From positions 37,448,001 to 37,512,000 of the forward strand of contig OU612065.1 of assembly GCA_914767715.1 (NCBI GenBank): DNA of 64,000 nucleotides. The letters run 5' to 3'. This DNA is from Membranipora membranacea (taxonomy: Eukaryota; Bryozoa; Gymnolaemata; Cheilostomatida; Membraniporidae). The position numbers and the translations under genes were made by a program. The first letter of the stretch is position 1. Each line of letters opens with the position of its first letter. The notes below the pieces were generated by a model. It saw only the letters and a program-made list of their open reading frames with translations. It was not told where the DNA came from and ran no database searches. Below, piece by piece: positions 37,940-51,673 of the stretch.

Positions 37940-40900
37940 TTTGGTCGGAGTTAGGATAATTCAATCAATTATTTAGATTTCAAACATGATATGATGGAGA
38001 AATTATTATGAAACTATGAATAATTTTTTTTTCAACTTTTGAATAATTTTATATTGCTTATTTCATAAATAAAAAACTTTGTCAAACAAAGAAACAAGAA
38101 ACTTTTTTTGAAATCTTGCAAACCAGAGACTAATTCTGTGTCTAGTGCATTGTTCTCTATGGAATATCCAGAGTTACTTTCAATGTATCACCGAAATTCT
38201 ATGAAAGACATCAGGGAATACTAACTTTTTTTCCTCAAAACAGCAAAGGATTGTAAACAGTGAAATTTTAATTTTTGGAACCAATCCAATCCCATGATAA
38301 AAAGACATTTCTTGGTTGGTGGGAAAAATCTGATCATTGGTGGCAAAAATTCTCTTATTGAGACCACCTATTAAGGGATATTAGTTGATTCAATTTCTTT
38401 TGTTATATACTTACTAAGGCTTTTTTGGTGGGCAGTGGAGTTGGTACACACAGGCTGTTATTTATAGTGACTAGCTAGTCTAGTGAGTGAGTGTTGTGTT
38501 GTGTCACCCAACAACTCCTTATTTATCCTTAATCCTTAGTAGTCCTTGTTGTTGTGTCAGTCACCAAACAGTCCGTTTATTGTTGAATTGCAGTGTTGAA
38601 CTCAACAGCACTCATTGGACTGCTGGTGTCACTGGTACAACAATTATGACTTAATACTAAGCCTTGCTAAAGTGTAGAGTGTGAAGTGACAGTCACAAGA
38701 GGACACAATGCTAGCAATAGCACTGACTGTGACTTATCAGCTTATCTGCTGATTGCTGATCTGTCAATTTCAAAAATATTATGCATTGGAATTATGAAGT
38801 TCACTCAAAGGCCTGGGTCTAGGAGAAGAGATTGACTGAGTTGAAAAGAGAGTCACATTTGGTCTGGGAAATGAAACACAATACTAGAGAAGTTTCATTC
38901 AGGCTAGTTATTCACTATTGGATTGAATGTTTTTATTTTGTCATGTTATATTTATGTAACATTTAGTCTATGAAAATATCAGTTGTATACTCATTGAATA
39001 TGTGATTTAATCATCATTATTTACTATATATATACTTGCTAATCTCATTATATTTACTTTATTTATTCCTACGAGCAAAAATTAGTACATAGCCTATGTA
39101 GCATACTCTCCATCCATGCATGGGTATATTGAGGTTGCAAGCATTAGGCTTCGAACATCCGTAATATGAAGGAAAGTATGAGGAAAGTAGTTATGCTTGC
39201 AAACTCCTGAAGCTCAGACCTTAAGCGACACATACCCAACTGTTGGGGAGCTATAGTATATATATCAAGGGGCAATACCTTCAGCCATATTGGAAATCCC
39301 AGTCAGCTTCTGATCTCATCTGATCAAGGTGCTGGCAGTCAGCTTAGATCTTTCCATTATAAAATGGCATAATCATTCACTGATTACTCCTTGTCAAGAT
39401 GACCAAGACTTGCCAGTGGTAGGGCAGAGTATTGTTCTGAAATAATTCAATACTTGATGTTATTGTATGACCCATGAGTGAAGGAAGGAGTACGAAGAGG
39501 GTGTTGGGCTAACTGATTATGAGGATTTTGCTATAAAAGTCTCACTCTCTCTTATTAAATGACCCCTCCCTAGTTGGAACTTTCCTGTGTCGGCCATCAT
39601 TGTGGAAAGACACTCACAGGTCACTGCAGGACCCTCACCACATTGACTCATTCTCAATATGATGACTGTATAATAACCTGGAGTAATTTTTAACACACCC
39701 ATTCACATTGACACATCCATACAGTATTCGTTGTTTAATAACAAAACTGACACCTCGATAAATTCAGCCACGTACCTGGTATCCTGTTGTCTTCATGATC
39801 ACCATGTTTTGACACCTCATGTGGAAACGGAAAATCTATACTGTATCAAATGTCAGCAAACTATTGCTCTCCATCACATGAGAACACGAAAATATGGATT
39901 CTACAAATTTTTCTGTAATTATTGATAATTAATGGTAATTAATGATCTATAGCCAATAAATAGTAGAGGGTATTTGTGTTTTAGTATGAGAACTTAAACA
40001 GAAACAGCATTCCTCCTTGCATTGAAACTATTGAGTGAATTAGGATTTTGCAATTTTCTTTTCTTTATTTGCAGGTTGTAGCATTATCGTCGCATAAAGA
40101 TTTAATCTACTTTCACTTACTAAAAGTCCTTGTAAGTACTTTCAAATCTATCTTTTTTATGTTTTTGTAAATAGAGAATTATGTGAACTTGGAAGGTTAC
40201 GAATCCAATATTTAATATTATTTCAAAAGAAGAATAATGGAATTCAGAGTAAAGGTAAATCATCAATGTGTTTCAGTTGCACATGACTGAACTTTGGGGA
40301 TCTCTGTTTGAAGAATCATGAAATCTACACCTAAAAGTTCTGACAACTGGCCCAATCAATACAAAAGTTAATGGCATCAGATGATGATTGAGCTCTAAAT
40401 TATACCCATTGCACTTGAATCATGCTCGCCTGAAACACTTGCATCATATTTGTGGTTGAAGTAGATTTGCCAGGAGCCAGAATAATGATTTATGATTTGA
40501 TAAAAATATATAGGGCCTACTGGCCACAGAAAGCTTGGCAATGCAATGTAGTTGTGCTGATGATATATTGGACCAGCTTCAAGAATGAGTAGTTTCATGC
40601 ACAGTAAAGTTTAATGGATTAAGAATCGTATTAACCTCTATATTACAACTCTATATATGAATGAATAAAATTCGATGCAGAGGGATAAAGTGATATAATA
40701 AGAACACTGTAATATAATCAACTAGAGTTCAGTAAATCGAGACTATTTGAGACTATGAGTGATTTTAATCATGAGGCTGATTTTCTTCTCTGCTGTATCA
40801 GACAGATTCATTGATCTTTCCACAACTTGCCATGTACATGCTAAGCTTGAGCTAATCAATTTCTCAAGTAGTATATTACTGACCATGTGTAATATGTAGA

Positions 40901-42376
40901 TTTGAACCTTTACCATTGCCATAGGCTGTCAGGCACTGGCTAAATGTGTACATATCATGATATGGTTAGAGGCCAAGGAGTTAGATTTTCCTCTTACTGG
41001 AAAACAGTATGAGATGGTAACCTCATCACTAGGTCGGCTGGGTACGCTGCTCCACCAGACAGACACAAAACAATCAGCATTCCTTTTGTATTGTACCGAC
41101 TTGAAATGACACAGCCGCTGTTATTGGAATTATATTGATGGCTCACGATTAACATGTCAGAGTGTCAATAATTCATTATATGCCTACTGCCTATTGCCTC
41201 TTTTTCTAGGTATTGGAAGAAAGTTTATGATATAATGCGAGGTAGTGAGGGCGGTTTTTGCAAGTTTTTTATTATGACATTAATACGCAATAACTTGGGC
41301 AATGCAAAAACCTCTAAACAAGGAAAACCATTCATTATATTTCCTGGAATGCTTGTCTATGAAGTCTGACCTTCCCCCAGATTTCAGTTGTAAAGGTGTT
41401 CAGGATTTCCGTAGATTGTTAAATTACGTGTTAGATTGCTGGTTGCCATTCTGAGCCAAAGGAATTTTCACGCACACCATGATATCACCAATGTGGATAT
41501 CACAGATAAAAGGAAATGTCTCTGGTGAAGCATACTGGTAGGCTTTGCTATGAGGAAGGGAATTTGATGCAGAATATTGTTATGCAAATCAATCTAAAAA
41601 TACTCAGCTACACAATAACCCCTGGGTGGAAAGAAGGAAGGAGGTGTTGTTTTTAAGTGCATGAGCATCATAGATTTTTGAAAATGGATGCTTAAATTTT
41701 TGGAGAATAACCAAAATTTTAATGATACATCCTTGTTGAAAAAATATAACCATATAAATACCCTGCTTCCTATAAAACCTCATTTAGTTATCATGACTTC
41801 TGAAGTAATCTTATCCATGAAATCATCACTTTGAAGGTAATTTGTTCTGGTCACAATATAAGGAGGTCTAGTATAGCATTCCACGCAGACTAATTTGTTG
41901 TCTTTTTATCTCTTTTACTCATCATCATTGGGCAATAGATACCTGATACCCTAAGGCTATTCTTTGTTATACTTCTTTTATGTTGTTAATAACGAACTGG
42001 CACTTGTTCTAGCATAGATAGTTTTTTTTCACAGGACAATGATTTCGCACTTTGCATTATATTGACCATGTCATGCTATATCAGACAAGCGAATCATGAT
42101 TGAGATCACAAGAGTCACAATCTGGGAAAAAGAAAACAACATTTATACTTGGGACCTTTCACTGGCCGGTGCTTCACGTTTCTCATCTTTTAATTGTATT
42201 CAGGTGATGTAGTGAGGTGCTAAAAGCAATCAAGACTTCTTATACAGCCAGTTTTATCATCTCAGGACATGCTGCCTCCACCGACAGCGACATCATAATA
42301 TCATTCACAGTCCAACAAGTCATTCGTGCCTCATCTACATCTCTTGTAATATTCGCTATTGGATTCATCAGTCAAC
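37940..42376. other. Region between RPL15 and the first AHCYL coding exon
   Basis: It should contain the AHCYL promoter(s) and any 5' non-coding exons. I could not place them. No gene, tandem repeat or RNA gene is evident. Confidence 0.4.
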
Positions 42377-42511
42377 ATGTCAGACAAAGTCAACTATTCC
42401 ATACTCAGTCAGAAAAGTAATACACCTAGTCCGGACGACGAACTGCAGATAAAAAGTATCGAGATTAATGCTGTCGCCTCTTTGGAAAATAAGCCAGTAT
42501 CTAAAACCAGG
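42377..42511 (+). CDS. AHCYL alternative first coding exon A (phase 0)
   Basis: ATG at 42,377 opens 45 codons (MSDKVNYSILSQKS... to SKTR), ending in AGG/GTGAGT. The phase-0 end fits the exon at 47,924. The sequence is Ser-rich and acidic like vertebrate IRBIT N-termini and ends in basic residues just before the conserved IKF, as vertebrate forms do before IQF. Confidence 0.7.
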
Positions 42512-45069
42512 GTGAGTTACTTACTTAGCACATTCTTTATCTTGTCCACACTTTATTGAAACATGGGATTTTCACTGATGTTGTAACACCTACATTTTTC
42601 AACATTGTACATCCCTGCTAAAATGAATAAGTGACTCCTATTACGTCTTTAGCAGAGGTTTTTTCCAGCACCTCCTCTGAAATCTCTTTGGAATTAAGCT
42701 GAAGCTTCCACCCAAGCTGTAGCCTACATAGTTTGGACAGTCAAAGACACCCCCATCTTGGAACATTAACATAAAGGCACTCCATTATTAGGATGGTTTC
42801 TTGTTAGATATACTGGTTATCGGAACAAGAAACCGTCGAAGATATTTGACTGGTTAAGGTGGATCCAGTTTGAGCAGTACCTGCAGGAAAAAGTGTGACT
42901 AAAGATTTACATCATCGATACCGCTCAGAGATTACGCTGGTGTTGAAATGTCAAGGATGGTCAGATTTATGTTCCGGATCAAGTTATCACCAGGAAAAGC
43001 TGGAGTAAAACAGTTTTGTCATCTGTAATCCGCAAACATTGTGTCACAGAGTATAATAGTGTGTGCTTCCTCTTATAGCCTTAGAGACTTGGTTTATATT
43101 ATTTATCCGAGAATTCTGATTGCATGAGGGGTTGTCATGTTTTTTTTTCTGGCTGATTCCAGTGGCCATTTTACGCCATTCTGCACCTCAACAATGAACC
43201 TGAATAGATAGATTGGTAGGTCAGTGCCGTATTTCATAGTAACTAAGAAACACAGATTTTCTTTATAGCGTTACCTATTAACAAATTACACGCACTAAAT
43301 GTGTGATCTTTGGTGTTCAGATATGTTTATGGTCTCTAACAACTAAGTGATTCATATTGTTGATTCATATATGTTATACATGTTTCAGTGCTGTAGTTGT
43401 CCGTTCACAGACTGTGGTTAGATAGACTTGTGTTTTTGTCTTTGCCCGATGTAGTGGCTATAAAGGCTAGACAATGAATATTTGGCATTCATTTATTTAC
43501 TCTCAGTAGTAAGCTTTATTGAATGATGTGATTCAACATGACTTGATCTAGTGTGTTAGTATTTTTGTTGATCCATATTGCAACTCATATGGGAGTCTCT
43601 TTGCATCTCACATCTATAAGTTAAAAATAAGGTACAGGCCAAGATAATTTAAGAAGCCGCTGTGGCATTATAAAAAAACTAGCCTTGAACATCAACGCAG
43701 ACCAATTATTTTAGATCTTTTCGCTCTTTGGTTTTCTTGTTCCTTCTGAAGGTTGATGACAGGAGGAAATATCCCACAGTACTTTGCCATCTGGAATGTA
43801 TAGTCAGTGACATGGTAATTGCATCTATTGATAATACAATTATGTGGCAGTTTGGTGTCAATGACGCATGAATATTCTGGAAATGTATATATTGTATATA
43901 TGTTGGCTAGTAGTAATTTAATATAAATTGTTGACTATATTCATCTTAGATGACAAGGTGTGAAAAGTGCACTATACTGCGTAGATTCAATCCAAGTTCA
44001 ATGACCTCTCTGTAATCCGTATCTGTTTATTAGAAGGCTAAATATGACATGGATGGTAATGGTATGTTACTGTTATGCGCTGACATGTTTGGCAGGTATA
44101 GTTTGATTTAGAGTGTAGACAATTCCGTAAATAGTAAGTTCATCTATAAAAAATAGTTAGTTATTAGGCTATCTCTGCTTGGTGTATCTGAACTTCTGGG
44201 GTGTACATTCAATAGTCGGTTTTTATTAGTTACTTCCATAGACTTAATAGACTATATATATATATAGTACATTGAGTCAATGGTTACTTCTGATTCTCTC
44301 CTATAGAATGGTGACTAGAGCTTTCAGACTGAGAGCTGATACTTCTTAAATCTTAACCAGGTGCAGTTAGATATTCAAAGACATTATCAGAATACAATGA
44401 TAGGGTGGGGAAAGGGGGTGCTTGTGTCATGGTTTATGTAGAGTGCCACGATGCTCCTCATACACTAACGTTGCAGCGTTCAGACTTAGTAAGAACCTTT
44501 TTCTAAATAATTGAACTTGGCGTTCTTACTTATCGACACATGAAGTGAAGGTCACTGCTGTTTATAAACACTATGAGTACGTCTGTCCTTAAATGACTTT
44601 TGTTTCGACTTTGGTTAGATACAATATATGTAATTGTGTTGTGAGTTATCATTCTATTCAGCCTAAAAGCAATAGTTCAAAATTTGATAACTGCCTCTTG
44701 CAATTACTCGGTGGTATATAAGTAAAAATTAAGTTTTTGGTGCATGGTGTTGCTGTGTGGAGCATAATGCCCAGGGTTCTTAGCATTGTTTCAGGTATTG
44801 TGTTCAACGAAAGGCAGCGCTTTCATAAATCGTTAACTGCTTTGGTTTCAGTGGTATTGTGTGATCAATATTGGTATTGTTGGTTACATAGCCTAGCTCT
44901 AGCCTGCCTGCCTCCCGATGAAAGCTGCCTAGAATTATACAGCTGTAATATAAACTAGCAGTCAGTTTGTTTAATCTTGATTAAATCTCACGTTTACATA
45001 TCACAAGTCAGCAGATCTCGTTAGCAGCAGGCCTACAGGCAGCGGCAGCAGAGAATATCGGCAGCAGCG

Positions 45070-45162
45070 ATGGATCATATCGTACTGAGTCACTCTGTTA
45101 GATCACCAGAGGTATCACCGAGGACAGAGGCACCACATCCTCGTAGTGCCCTCAAACGGGAG
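45070..45162 (+). CDS. AHCYL alternative first coding exon B (phase 0)
   Basis: ATG at 45,070 opens 31 codons (MDHIVLSHSVRSPEVSP..., ending SALKRE) with donor GAG/GTAATA. The phase-0 end fits the 47,924 exon. It has SP dipeptides (RSPEVSP) and a basic end. A CAG-rich tract lies just upstream in the presumed 5' UTR. Confidence 0.6.
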
Positions 45163-46658
45163 GTAATACCAGCTAACATTCTCAACTCATAAATAAACTT
45201 GACTTTTGATTCACATTCCTTTTTGTACCCACTCTAGAAGCCAGGTGTTGGATCTCTAGTAATCTTGTTTGCTTGTTTGATGGTTGCTACAGAACATTTG
45301 TCTAAACTCTTTACACTGACGGTGTCAAATACCAGCTTCATGGGAATAGACAACAATTCTGTGCTGTTGGCATCTACTGCACTTTTATTGACCTAGAGGC
45401 AGGGCAGCACACTTATTTGCGTAGGGAATTAGTTGTATGTCTATTTGTGCTAAGTTGTATTGACTAAATGCCGGGCCATCATACATACTCGATATCTCAT
45501 TACCTCAGTTCTGACATCGGTCAGTCCACTAAATTGAGCATCAGGCTGCAGTTATTTCCTTCCGCTCATCAAGAAATGAATAATGCAATGGTCGCATTAT
45601 TTTCTCCTGGCATCGCTGCCCCACTTTAACCTCCTAATCTGCTACTAGTAACAATTAAGTGCAAATATAGAGAGATGGTAATCCGAATTTGTCTTGCTGT
45701 TGCATACATTCAACCAAACACAAAAAAGGGACGACTGATCTGAAGTTTCAATGTGATGACTACTCTCTCAGACATCAGTATATGAAGTGTCAGACGCCTA
45801 ATTCTTTATAAAACCGAACTTGCCTTGTTTTATTTTATTCTCATACGGCTTATATTATATGAGCTGACAGTGCTGGCGCTGCTGGCGCTGCCGCCGGTGT
45901 AATCAATCTTCACCTTCTGTATGTTGTGACGTCGGACCTTCTCATATGAGCAGCGATTTTAGTGATTGTCGGTATTGTTTTGAGGTTTATGTTTTGTCTT
46001 GTTGTTTTGTTATTGAGACATTGCACACTTGATATGAGTTGTATATCTTGTTTCTGTCTCACATGTCAGCTTCTACGTGACTCTGTATATAAATCAGCGG
46101 GTCGGCAGCGCAAATTATATACATTGCCTGTGCTAACATTGATCCCTCAAGTTGACATTTGCAAGCTCACGACTAGCTTGATTCTATATCAGGAAAGTTC
46201 TTACATGTTACTTCAACCGCATATTATATGGCCCTGCTGTTGCTAAAATAATTATAAAACGCTGCCGGGCTGACTTCCTGGACCATTATTTATCTGGTTT
46301 GAAGTATAACTTGTCATCACACCAATGGTATGTTATATAAATCCATTTCTTCTGGTTTTGTTTATTTATACTGGTTTAGGACAGTTGAATTGAATCAGTT
46401 AGTAGCTAATTCTTGGATGAAACGAGGAGGATGTTAGGGAGCCTCCCACATCAGCCGACAGGTGCTGTAGGGCTTGGGCTATAGGATAAGGATATGATAG
46501 GGAAGGAAGTGATAGACCAGGGGTATATTCATGGTGGTGTATCATAAAATGAATTTGCCATTCTATACTGAGACAATATTCAAATGAACATTTGGAGTTG
46601 TCTTTGTTATACCTCTGCTGTTATTAGTTGTGTGGTGTAAGTATTGAGGCGGTTGTAG

Positions 46659-46685
46659 CAGGGAGTTTGGGACCCAAACTCCCTG
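46659..46685. repeat. 27-bp hairpin
   Basis: CAGGGAGTTTGGG and its complement CCCAAACTCCCTG meet around a single base, in an AHCYL intron. Confidence 0.85.
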
Positions 46686-47739
46686 GTTGTAGGTTGTGGA
46701 GTTTGTGACCCAAGTCTAGAACTTGGCTCACAGTCTAGTACCAGGAATATTGGATGCCTTGCAGTAAATGCAGGCGCATGCAATGAGTTGTGTTATGACA
46801 ATATTATTATAATACTTTGTTATAATATTGTTGTTATTTTATCATTTGCACCATTATATCCTCAACCAAAGATGATGATACTCTTCCAAAATAAAACTAA
46901 AATGCAAACTTCTCGTGCAGGTGTATTTTGTAAGTAAACAAAAGACACAGTGGAACTTTCGTTGAGTAAAAAGGGAGGGGGGGGGTTGTCCAAGTCGTAA
47001 AAGTGATTCCCTTATTGATTTAGCGTAGTGTTGCGATTGACTCTTCAAAGAGAGGTGAGGTACAGTTATTGATGTCACGTATGAGATTCATGATGGAAAG
47101 TAAACCATTAGATTACCATATTAACGACAGCAGCGAACAACAGCCTGCTTATGCTGTAGACCTGATTAGTCCAGTTTGAACTGCCCTGTGATATGTAATT
47201 GTATTATCCGGTAATTAGGTTTTATGAAATCAGCGTTTTGTCTGGTCCAGCAATATATCTTTTGAACCCATTATTGACATTGCTGCGTTGGGGAGCGTTA
47301 TTAGCCTTAGTTCTCAGTAGGCTGCCGACTGCCACTGGTTTTTAACCTCTCGTTTACAGCAAATAAACTCCTATGTTATTACATAGCTATGAACGTGGTA
47401 TTTTAGACTACGTAATGAGTATTGCACACTATCAATATCTTGCGATAAAAATGATCATTGTGTTTCCTGAATGATAGAAAAACAACTGTTTCATTTTCTA
47501 CACTATTCATACCTTAGTCGGCATTCTACTGCCGATGCCTCGAGTGAATACTTCTTTATTATTGAACCGCTTCCCGTTTGACCTCGCAGCATTTCTCTGC
47601 AAAGCTATTTTTACCAATATAGCTTGTCAACACCAATGAAAGTGACTGACTGTGCAAGCAAGGTCATATTGCCATAGTGCTAATGTTGAGCTGAGTCAAA
47701 GTGACAGCAACAGTGGAAACTTATTGTGTGTGCAGCAGT

Positions 47740-47878
47740 ATGAAGCGCCTCACTATAACTAGTGTTCCAGCAGATTCTTGGCTTGGAAGTGGGAATAATA
47801 ATCCACCATCGCCATCTTGTCTCAGAACTCCGACAGATGTGAAACGTCAGCCTATCTGGATGATTAACCAGCGATCAG
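47740..47878 (+). CDS. AHCYL alternative first coding exon C (phase 1)
   Basis: ATG at 47,740 opens 46 codons plus one base (MKRLTITSVPADSWLGSG..., ending INQRS) with donor CAG/GTATGA. Phase 1 does not fit the exon only 45 bp downstream at 47,924, which starts in phase 0. It does fit the exon at 54,010, giving ...NQRS-A-SYTDDSS. This form would therefore skip the phospho-motif exon. No transcript evidence is available. Confidence 0.45.
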
Positions 47879-47923
47879 GTATGAGGCTTATATATAACGT
47901 ACCTGTTTTGTCTTATGTTTTAG

Positions 47924-48011
47924 GAGATAAAATTTGGTGGTCCGAATAGAACAACTCGCCACAAACCAGCATTCCGAGTCAAGTCCGTGTCTAGTGAAAG
48001 CTACAGCTCGG
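47924..48011 (+). CDS. AHCYL phospho-motif exon
   Basis: Starts in phase 0 after TTTTAG and ends in phase 1 before GTAAGT. It encodes EIKFGGPNRTTRHKPAF followed by RVKSVSSESYSS. It corresponds to the vertebrate IRBIT segment that begins IQF and ends in the multi-serine region phosphorylated to permit IP3-receptor and transporter binding. The G left at the end joins CG at 54,010 to encode Ala, as in vertebrate YSSAASYTD. Confidence 0.8.
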
Positions 48012-49139
48012 GTAAGTACATTTCCTAATGAAAGCACAGTTCTCTATGGTAGGAATCTACACCGATGGTACAGGGGGTTGTTACTTGGTATACAATTTTG
48101 TGTAACTATTTCACATGAAACCAATCTCTTTGGCATAGCAAATTTAATTGGAAGTAGTCAAGGTATGTGCAAGAGTGCATAGGGCATAATCTTCGGGTAT
48201 GACTTCATGACTAGTTTGTAGTATGTGTTACATGGTGAGTTTTGCAAATAAGTAAATAACGAGAGAAACAGTTGCCAGTCAGCAATCGGAGTTGGTGTTA
48301 GTTGTAGTAGTTTGTTAATTTGGCCATCTGTAATCATCTGATATGAAAATGTTGTTTCGCGTTGTATGTTTGATATCTAAGTTACAATTAGGAGCTGTCT
48401 CCTTATCTACAGCGCTGTAGTCTCGAACCCAAATTCTCGGGCTGCCATCTGACAGTAAGGACATTTGGGCACCAAACTTGGTAAGCGTGCTCCAGATATC
48501 CTGCAAACTGGGAGTTCTGTAGCTGGCAGCAGGCGCTCAGGTGTCCATGATCTCTCATTATAACACATTCTCCGATAAGGATCATTTCTCACTTCTTATC
48601 GGTCATTCAAACCAACTTAGCCTCTATACTTCTGCTTAACATCCAGTTAAAAGTAAAAGAGTTTAACGCAAGAAGAAAGGGCAATAAATTGAGAAGGTCG
48701 ATGGACTGTACAGCAAGTCAGCAAAGCAACCCAAACTGATGGTCAAACTTTTCTGAAGCCTTCAAAGCAAGAGTAAACACTTTGATTGAGCAGCACAGGC
48801 TCAGCTCATGGCCTTGCTGTCTTGCCGTCAGCGTTCAGCTAGCTAGAGCGAATCAAAGTTTGATTGTCTTACATCCTGGTGAGATAATAATAATTATGTC
48901 TGGCTTGCTGGTTTTGCTGTCTAGAGGAGGTTCATTATCTCGATCAGGTCAAATCAAAACAAAGTGGAGCTCACTGATCGCCGCGATGGATAGATGATGC
49001 CGGTAACGATGCTAGATAGCATTTAGATTGCCCTTTAGAGAATTAGTACTCATCCTGAATTGTAGCGTCCTCAGGGTTCCTTTGGCATCATGAAATGCTA
49101 TCTAGGCCCTTGATGTGTCTCCACGAAGCCCGAGCTTTA

Positions 49140-49388
49140 CTATGGTGAATACTTATTGATGTCTACCCATCCCATGATTTCTTTTCCAATAAAAGGGTTG
49201 CCAAATTCATGAAGATGTTGATTAAATGGTACATCACCAGAAAGTAACATGCTATGTTCCTCGCTACTAGCCAGGCTCAGACAGATCATCTTTGTTGGTT
49301 TATGCTTTGTGAAAAAGATATAGGAGTTGCCCTCTCTATTTACAAGATATGAGCTCAACAAAATCAAGTCAAAGGCTTTTCCTCTCAC
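49140..49388 (-). other. Isolated open frame inside an AHCYL intron
   Basis: About 80 codons on the minus strand without a stop, with protein-like composition (FDLILLSSYLVNREGNSYIF) but no ATG at the start, no clear splice context and no family I recognise. It could be a decayed insertion or chance. Confidence 0.12.
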
Positions 49389-51393
49389 AAATGTGACGCA
49401 TCAGACTTTTCCAACAGACAAGATAATAGACTACTAGTGATATCAATATGTGGGAGTTGTGGAGCGCTGCCGTTATTTACAAGCTGCTGACCTGTGTCAC
49501 ACAACGGCCATACAAAAATAAACTGTGCAAATAATAAATCCTAATTTTAATTTAGTTCAAGGTAAACACTGATTCTGAGAACAATCAAGTCTTGTTTGTT
49601 CAATGTTGGGCCTCGATTGATAAGGTAATTGGTATGCCTCTTTTTATAGTAACACTTGTTTTAATTGAAAGAATTACCATGCTATGGTATCATACACCTG
49701 GTTATCTGTGTAACTCACTGTCACTCGTGGCTCGAAGAGGACCAGCGATGATCACTGGTTAGGGAGTACTGGAACAATTATCATTCTGCTGTATCAGCGC
49801 CATAGACTCTATGACTCTATGATCAGCGCTTCATTTGGCTACCTTCGATAGAAGCTACATCAGGATGGATGAATGCAAATACTGTGCAATTGGTAAGACA
49901 TTTCAGTGTTATACATTTGCTCTTCTCATGAGGATTGGTTCAGTAAGCCTGCAGGTTCTCTGACCAGTATACATATTACCAAACTATATTCTCCTCGTGA
50001 CAAAATCAATTTGTGAACAGTTATGTTCATTCTTATCCTTATTGCAGTCTCCATCATTATTATCACAATATACAGCTCCGGGATAGAGTATCATATTAAT
50101 CATACGATATTGTCATTGCCTTTACTCCTATCACTGGCATGCTTGATATTCTATTTTGAATTCAACCTTCATCAAATTGGCTCTCCCAATTATCCGGCAG
50201 CAAAAGATCTTCGACCTCAGTTTCTACATATAATTTCCTGAGGTACATAGACCAATTACTATATTTAGATATGGTCATCAGCATTCTAATTTCTATTAGC
50301 CACACAGCACACTGGGGTATTGATCCTAAGGTATACTCAAGGAGTCGGTTATACACACTCTATTGATTTGAGAAGACTTGGTTTGCATTTGCATGTTAAA
50401 TTAACATGCGATTTTGGAGTTGTGTGCTGTTGAGATAACTTGGTTGGAGAATAGACAACTTCCATAATCAATCACTAGTGAACACTCAATCCTACCCTTT
50501 AGCCTATTTGTGCACATAGCAGATAGAATAATTAAAATAGAGTTTCTTGATTGAATGAAATGAGTTACCTAGACTCTTTCTCTTCACCAAGACCATAGGA
50601 TTTCATAGTAATTCGCTTCATCTGCACACATTTGAGATTTTGCAAATAGTTGTGTTACCTCAAATTGATTGCAACCTTGAAATCCTCGCTTTTAATCTTA
50701 TAAATATTTCAATAAACATTTATATTGAGCTAGAGAATGTCTAACAGGGTTTTCAGGAGTTTTGGAGTAGACAAAATCCAATCACGGATTCTATTGAATT
50801 TGATCAATACTAAATCAAGGTGATCGGATTTCTTAGAATTTCACCCACAAGTTTCCGTTTACGCGTTTGGAAACCAATAGGTAAACAGTAATTGATATAC
50901 TAGCCATGTAGATGATTGATGGATTTTTCACCAATTGAAGTTTTTTGCGAAACAAACTTGCTTACGACATTTGGTGACAAATAAGCAATATACAATGACT
51001 ATGTAATATTTATGACTTGGAGTTATCACTGTATGGGATCCCTTCATCCTTAACTGAATACCACATTAACGCTTTCAAGTACTCAAGCATATTGCATAGA
51101 CATGAATGTAATATAAAAGCATCTGCAAACGCTTCAGTTGGTTGACATCTTGCATTTAATTCAACACAACAACAACGCTGGAAGTGCATAACAATTTGTT
51201 CGGCTCAGCAGTAAAATCGGATATTTTTGTGCGTAACACACTGAGTATTGTACTATTGAGCTCACAGTTTATTTGCTACTAATAACATCATCAATCAGGC
51301 TCAAAAATCATTCAATAGTGAGATTATAATAGAATTAGACGTACTTGGCATCGTGTGTCTGTGCTGCCGCAGCACAACAACAACACATTTAGT

Positions 51394-51673
51394 ATGAGCA
51401 GTATGAAGTCAAAGAACGGCAGCAGTGGAGGAGGCATCCTGAAAAAGAAAACAACATTCAGACCCGAGGATTTAGCATCGAGTGGGCACGACAAGAAGAA
51501 TGGGCCGTCTGATAAACTGGAGGAGGAGTTTAATGAGAGTTTTAAGGCTCGTCAGCGACGCAGGAGCTCTGGGACTATTTTACCGATAGCTGCTGAACGG
51601 GTGAAACAAGAGGCTAGTGTCAAACTAAACATACCACGCAAACCAAGAGTGCGCCAAGTCAGTTCTGAATATT
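51394..51673 (+). CDS. AHCYL alternative first coding exon D (phase 1)
   Basis: ATG at 51,394 opens 93 codons plus one base. It begins MSSMKSKNGSSGGGILKKKT, has an acidic middle (DKLEEEFNES) and a basic phosphosite-like ARQRRRSSGT, and ends PRVRQVSSEY. The donor is T/GTGAGT. Phase 1 fits the 54,010 exon, giving VSSEY-S-SYTDDSS. The exon end repeats the motif of the 47,924 exon (RVKSVSSESY), so this form keeps that motif while bypassing that exon. It is the longest and best-supported alternative start. Confidence 0.7.

Noticed and set aside
45962-46246. Plus-strand open frame of 94 codons
   Set aside because: Cys/Leu-rich low-complexity translation without an ATG-supported start or splice sites. 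It lies in an AHCYL intron.
48315-48592. Three overlapping minus-strand open frames inside an AHCYL intron
   Set aside because: Locally higher GC lengthens all frames. There is no splice context or recognisable motif.
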